From: AAA164-E04 sp964342825
GTDB taxonomy: Bacteria > Verrucomicrobiota > Verrucomicrobiia > Limisphaerales > AAA164-E04
Direction of reading: 5' to 3'
DNA length: 64,000 nt
Assembly (NCBI GenBank): GCA_964342825.1
Contig: CAYFHO010000018.1
Coordinates: 3,800 to 67,799 of the forward strand
Of the stretch, positions 61,631 to 64,000 are shown piece after piece. A program made the translations under genes and the position numbers. The notes below the pieces were generated by a model, which was given only the letters and a program-made list of their open reading frames with translations, was not told where the DNA came from and made no database searches. How positions within the stretch are numbered: position 1 is the stretch's first letter; each line of letters begins with the position of its first letter.

Positions 61631-61671
61631 GGAAAACAAAAACCCCGCTGCCTTTTCGTGGCAGCGGGGTT
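61631..61671 (-). terminator. leuA leader terminator (attenuator hairpin)
   Basis: On the minus strand, AACCCCGCTGCC and GGCAGCGGGGTT form a perfect 12-base stem (61641-61652 and 61660-61671) with the loop ACGAAAA, followed by TTTTTGTTTT. This is a strong intrinsic terminator placed between the leader peptide and leuA, about 50 bases before the leuA ATG, so it must be bypassed for leuA to be expressed. The 5' arm can pair instead with GGCAGTTGGGGT (complement of 61699-61710) upstream, giving a mutually exclusive antiterminator. Confidence 0.88.
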
Positions 61672-61694
61672 GCGGAAAATTCTATTTTCACAAA

Positions 61695-61763
61695 TCAGAC
61701 CCCAACTGCCTTGCTGCTAAGAAGCAGCAGTCCGTTCAGTAGGGTTGTCAGTGTCCAATTCAT
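61695..61763 (-). CDS. leuL: leuA leader peptide (leucine-rich, 22 residues)
   Basis: A 23-codon frame including the stop, from ATG at 61763 to TGA at 61695. The peptide begins MNWTLTTLLNG, continues with four consecutive leucines (codons CTG CTG CTT CTT) and SSKA, and ends VGV. Seven of 22 residues are leucine, and two of the last three are valine. The leucine run overlaps a hairpin arm (GCTGCT / AGCAGC), and the stop codon lies next to the antiterminator strand GGCAGTTGGGGT. This is the classic geometry for ribosome stalling to control the downstream terminator. No Shine-Dalgarno is visible, and the promoter placement suggests an almost leaderless start. The symbol is given by analogy with enteric leuL. 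Confidence 0.8.
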   Translation of the reverse strand: MNWTLTTLLNGLLLLSSKAVGV

Positions 61764-61773
61764 GTTGCGAAGT

Positions 61774-61803
61774 TTGTTACCTGACTCATGCTCAATGTGT
61801 CAA
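61774..61803 (-). promoter_or_regulatory. leuA promoter
   Basis: On the minus strand, a consensus -35 TTGACA (complement of 61798-61803) is followed after 18 bases by TAACAA (complement of 61774-61779), a weak -10. Transcription would begin just upstream of the leader-peptide ATG at 61763, so leader, attenuator and leuA form one transcript. The divergent LRR gene starts at 61870. Confidence 0.6.
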
Positions 61804-61869
61804 TGTTATTATGTGAAAAAATGAATGGGCCTTCTGGTGGAGGCTCTGATAAGCTGCAGTCTCTGTCGC

Positions 61870-63105
61870 ATGAATTTGTCCGCTCTCACATCCTGTCTTT
61901 GCCTGGTTATGGCCTTGCTGGTGCATGCCGGCACGCTGCATGTATCAGGACGTGAGGTAAATATTCCTGATGCCGGATTGGAGCTGTCCATCAGAAAAAG
62001 CCTGAATAAATCCAGCGGCCCAGTTACTGCTCAGGATATGGCTTCCTTGACTGTGTTGGATGCAAGTGGAAAGAACTTGACCAGCACCGAAGGACTCCAG
62101 CATGCGACCAACCTCGTGAGTCTTGATTTGAGATTTAATCAGTTAACCAATCTTCATCTGCCATCGCAAATGGTGTCCCTGACCCGTCTGAATCTGGGTA
62201 GTAATTTTCTGGAATCGGCTGATTTCCTCGAACGCATGCCAAATCTGCAAGAACTCGGTTTATGGGGAAATCGACTCGATCAAGTGGAGTTGCCTTCGGA
62301 AATGGACGATCTAAAAGTCTTGAATCTCTCGGGTAATCGCCTGCAAGAAATATGCATTCCTGAAACGCTCCTCAACCTGCGTGAGATCAATCTTCAAAAC
62401 AATCAGTTGAGCCAGTTTTCTATTCCGGCAGGGTGTACGAATCTCGTGATTCTGAATTTGCAGAATAATCAGCTGACGGAAGCCCGTTTTCCTTCGGGGC
62501 TGCTGGCTCTGAAAAAACTGGAGCTTTCTGGGAATCAGTTGAGCGAACTTTATCTGCCCAATGACATGAGGAGTTTGGAACAGCATTTCCTTTCTCTGGA
62601 CAAAGCGACCAATGCCGAATTCACCCTGATCAACGCTCCGGAAAATCTCGAGTGGCTTTCTTTTTTTGGAAACGGTTTACGACAACTGACCTTACCCGAC
62701 TCCATGCCCAGCCTCAAAGTGTTGAGCTTGCGTTCGAATCGGCTGGTGGATTTGCAATTCCTTCAAAACCTGCCTCGACTGGAAAGTTTGAATCTCTCCG
62801 ACAACGATCTTTATACCCTGGTTTTCCCGGCTGGATTGGATCATCTTCGGCACCTGACTTTGTCCAGAAACTGGCTTCACGAATTACAATTACCCGATGG
62901 GATGACCAGCCTCACTCATCTGAACCTTTCTGACAATCGACTCACCACCCTGAAGTTCCCCAACGGTCCCCAAGCCATGATCTCACTCGACCTCAGCGAC
63001 AACCCCATCAAAACGCTTTCCATGCCTCACGGGATTCCCACGCAACGCCTGCAGCTCAAAGGCATCCAAAAAAAGAAAATCACCTGGTACACCACCGTTT
63101 ACTAA
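61870..63105 (+). CDS. Secreted leucine-rich-repeat protein
   Basis: 411 residues from the ATG at 61870, which starts a signal peptide (MNLSALTSCLCLVMALLVHA). After an N-terminal cap (IPDAGLELSIRKSLNKSSGP), about 14 repeats of 20-23 residues follow the pattern L-x-x-L-x-L-x-x-N-x-L-x-x-L-x-L-P, for example LTRLNLGSNFLESADFLERM, LVILNLQNNQLTEARFPSGL and LTHLNLSDNRLTTLKFPNGP. One repeat around residues 240-265 (EQHFLSLDKATNAEFTLINA) is irregular and may be a bend or insertion. There is no anchor, so it is periplasmic or extracellular. LRR proteins bind protein partners; this one's partner is unknown. It is divergent from leuA. Confidence 0.88.
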   Translation: MNLSALTSCLCLVMALLVHAGTLHVSGREVNIPDAGLELSIRKSLNKSSGPVTAQDMASLTVLDASGKNLTSTEGLQHATNLVSLDLRFNQLTNLHLPSQMVSLTRLNLGSNFLESADFLERMPNLQELGLWGNRLDQVELPSEMDDLKVLNLSGNRLQEICIPETLLNLREINLQNNQLSQFSIPAGCTNLVILNLQNNQLTEARFPSGLLALKKLELSGNQLSELYLPNDMRSLEQHFLSLDKATNAEFTLINAPENLEWLSFFGNGLRQLTLPDSMPSLKVLSLRSNRLVDLQFLQNLPRLESLNLSDNDLYTLVFPAGLDHLRHLTLSRNWLHELQLPDGMTSLTHLNLSDNRLTTLKFPNGPQAMISLDLSDNPIKTLSMPHGIPTQRLQLKGIQKKKITWYTTVY

Positions 63106-63250
63106 ACGGATCGGAGAGGGGAATGTCACCCGGAACATATCTTCCTCAAAACAGGGAGGATCAACTTGCAAATCATCCAGATAGCAGAAACTCAAAAAGG
63201 CTTCCCCTGCGTCAATGGGAACCAAAATCACAAAACCATCAAAGAATGCC

Positions 63251-63280
63251 TTGCCAAGGCAATCGGCAATTTTCTACATT
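63251..63280 (+). promoter_or_regulatory. Weak candidate promoter for tRNA-Val
   Basis: TTGCCA (63251-63256) and TACATT (63275-63280) with an 18-base spacer, ending 18 bases before the tRNA. A T/C-rich stretch lies between. By-eye match only; the 193 bases between the LRR gene and the tRNA hold nothing else I recognise. Confidence 0.3.
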
Positions 63281-63298
63281 TCCCCCCTTGCAATGGGA

Positions 63299-63373
63299 GC
63301 ACGCTTAGCTCAGCGGTAGAGCACTGCCTTCACACGGCAGTTGTCGCAGGTTCGAACCCTGCAGCGTGCACCA
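63299..63373 (+). tRNA. tRNA-Val (anticodon CAC)
   Basis: A complete cloverleaf can be drawn. The acceptor arm is GCACGCT / AGCGTGC with discriminator A and an encoded CCA. The D arm is GCTC-AGCGGTA-GAGC, and the anticodon arm is CTGCC-TTCACAC-GGCAG with CAC in the loop, reading GUG valine codons. The T arm is GCAGG-TTCGAAC-CCTGC. The 3' half appears to serve as the attachment site of the element whose integrase gene runs into it from the other side. Confidence 0.95.
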
Positions 63374-64000
63374 TTTTCCTCTTTGTGCCACGATGTGCCA
63401 ATCCCTGTCAGGCCATGTAAAACTTGTTCGTTTTCAGCGGATTGCGAAACACTCATTTGAAACGTGTTTGTGTCAGGTTGTGACGTCTGAAGACTGCTTG
63501 AGACTGGTTTTTGTGTAACTATTTGTGAAACCGGCTTTTTCGAAAAGGAGTCAAGCCCAAGTATCGCATTGTTCGTTCCGAGTTTTTTAGAGTCTGTGTA
63601 AACAAAATTCATTAGACCTCGATCTTTTAATCTCAACGCCTCCATTTGCTCTCTTTCAGAAATGTTCGTTTTTGCTAAACATGTTCCAAAGGTTTTGCGA
63701 AAAGCGTGTAGATCTATAACCCTGCCTTCTTCATCGCGAAAATCGATTCCAGCTTTTTCCAAATCCTTCCTTATGATTTCAACGCGCGGTATAGAACGAA
63801 AAACAGGATCGGTTTTTTTGTGACCTTTTTTCCATTCTTCCGACAAGGCGAGAAACAAATCTGGGTGGATGACGATATTTGCGGTTTTCCTGTTTTTGGC
63901 ACTGCAACCTTTCAGGCGGAAATATGGCACTTCTTCATCGAAATGGATATCACTCCAAATGAGGCTCCCCATTTCGCTTCTCCTTAATCCGGTATATAAA
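63310..64000 (-). CDS. Tyrosine recombinase (integrase), 5' end beyond the window
   Basis: The frame stays open to the right edge, so only the C-terminal catalytic part (about 230 residues) is present; the Met at 63972 is internal. Just before it the frame reads LYTGLRRSE, then MGSLIWSDI, the box-I motif with the catalytic arginine. Box II is DLHAFRKTFGTCLAKTN (H-x-x-R), and the nucleophilic tyrosine is probably that of MNFVYTDSK. The stop codon lies inside tRNA-Val, so the last about 20 residues (ARCRVRTCDNCRVKAVLYR) are read from the antisense strand of the tRNA. This is the arrangement of an integrated island at its tRNA-side boundary, with the rest of the element to the right. Confidence 0.9.
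   Translation of the reverse strand, partial: LYTGLRRSEMGSLIWSDIHFDEEVPYFRLKGCSAKNRKTANIVIHPDLFLALSEEWKKGHKKTDPVFRSIPRVEIIRKDLEKAGIDFRDEEGRVIDLHAFRKTFGTCLAKTNISEREQMEALRLKDRGLMNFVYTDSKKLGTNNAILGLDSFSKKPVSQIVTQKPVSSSLQTSQPDTNTFQMSVSQSAENEQVLHGLTGIGTSWHKEENGARCRVRTCDNCRVKAVLYR
63330..63373 (+). other. Putative attachment site in the 3' half of tRNA-Val
   Basis: The integrase gene points toward and ends inside the tRNA, and the tRNA keeps an intact 3' end including CCA. Both are usual when a tyrosine recombinase integrates at the anticodon or T arm and regenerates the tRNA. The exact core and the second att copy are not visible, since the other boundary lies outside the window. Confidence 0.5.

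Noticed and set aside
61762..61791. A nine-codon minus-strand frame (MSQVTNFAT) ending on the leader-peptide start
   Set aside because: It overlaps the promoter -10 and would lie mostly upstream of the inferred transcript start; probably chance.
61600..61824. A 74-codon plus-strand open frame across the leuA leader
   Set aside because: It runs antisense through the leader peptide and terminator hairpin and shows no protein features.
63248..63262. Hairpin GCCTTG-C-CAAGGC before tRNA-Val as a terminator of the LRR gene
   Set aside because: The loop is a single base, so the stem cannot close fully, and no T-run follows.

Overview
The window looks like a stretch of chromosome from a free-living, probably marine member of the Verrucomicrobiota (Planctomycetota is the main alternative). 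The evidence is the density of families typical of that superphylum. These are planctomycete-type cytochrome c proteins with DUF1549/DUF1553 or DUF1592-type domains, Tat-exported DUF1501 and DUF1552 proteins, DUF1080, S1 sulfatases, secreted PQQ-like beta-propellers, an ECF sigma/FecR pair, and a MoxR-DUF58-BatA-DUF4175 operon. No rRNA, CRISPR array or insertion sequence is visible. The one tRNA sits beside a tyrosine recombinase at the right edge.

Layout. 1-5.8 kb: the end of a DUF4198 gene, a secreted protein of unknown function, a PQQ-like propeller and a convergent Kelch protein separated by a bidirectional terminator, then an AraC regulator followed by a tiny stand-alone glycogen-binding (CBM48) protein. 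6-7.4 kb: a Tat-exported propeller related to oligogalacturonate lyase. 7.6-32.2 kb: a 14-gene same-strand block opened by an ECF sigma factor and a FecR-type membrane protein. It holds four cytochrome/Tat-protein pairs, a DUF1080 protein, two sulfatases and an agarase-like glycosidase. Most junctions are overlapping or within about 20 nt, so this is probably one or a few transcripts for taking apart a sulfated polysaccharide. 32.2-39.8 kb: a second PQQ-like protein, a CNNM/DUF21 membrane protein, an unusual 925-residue sigma factor fused to membrane helices and an alpha-toroid-like domain, a carbohydrate esterase and a zinc-protease-like protein.

39.8-55.3 kb: a minus-strand operon, MoxR ATPase - DUF58 - BatA/VWA - VWA - DUF4175 - secreted squalene-cyclase-like toroid - two paralogous secreted proteins - YggS - PQQ-like protein. 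55.4-57 kb: purH. 57.2-57.9 kb: a VapBC toxin-antitoxin pair with a palindromic operator touching the antitoxin start. 58.1-59.5 kb: a solitary DUF1501 gene. 59.5-60.0 kb: the only gene-free stretch over 300 bases. It holds a tandem duplication of about 185 bp and the leuA terminator. 60.0-61.8 kb: leuA, preceded by what reads as a complete transcription attenuator: promoter, leucine-rich 22-codon leader peptide, antiterminator and intrinsic terminator. 61.9-63.1 kb: a leucine-rich-repeat protein. 63.3-64 kb: tRNA-Val(CAC) and the 3' part of an integrase gene whose last codons lie inside the tRNA gene, marking the edge of an integrated element that continues past the window.

The most noteworthy items are the leuA attenuator, the membrane-anchored sigma factor/alpha-toroid fusion, and the repeated cytochrome/DUF1501 cassettes with carbohydrate-binding or LamG domains grafted onto the cytochromes. 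Other gene-free gaps (about 200-280 bases before the genes at 6050 and 7661 and after purH) show nothing I can identify. All functional calls are from reading the sequence; no database search was run.
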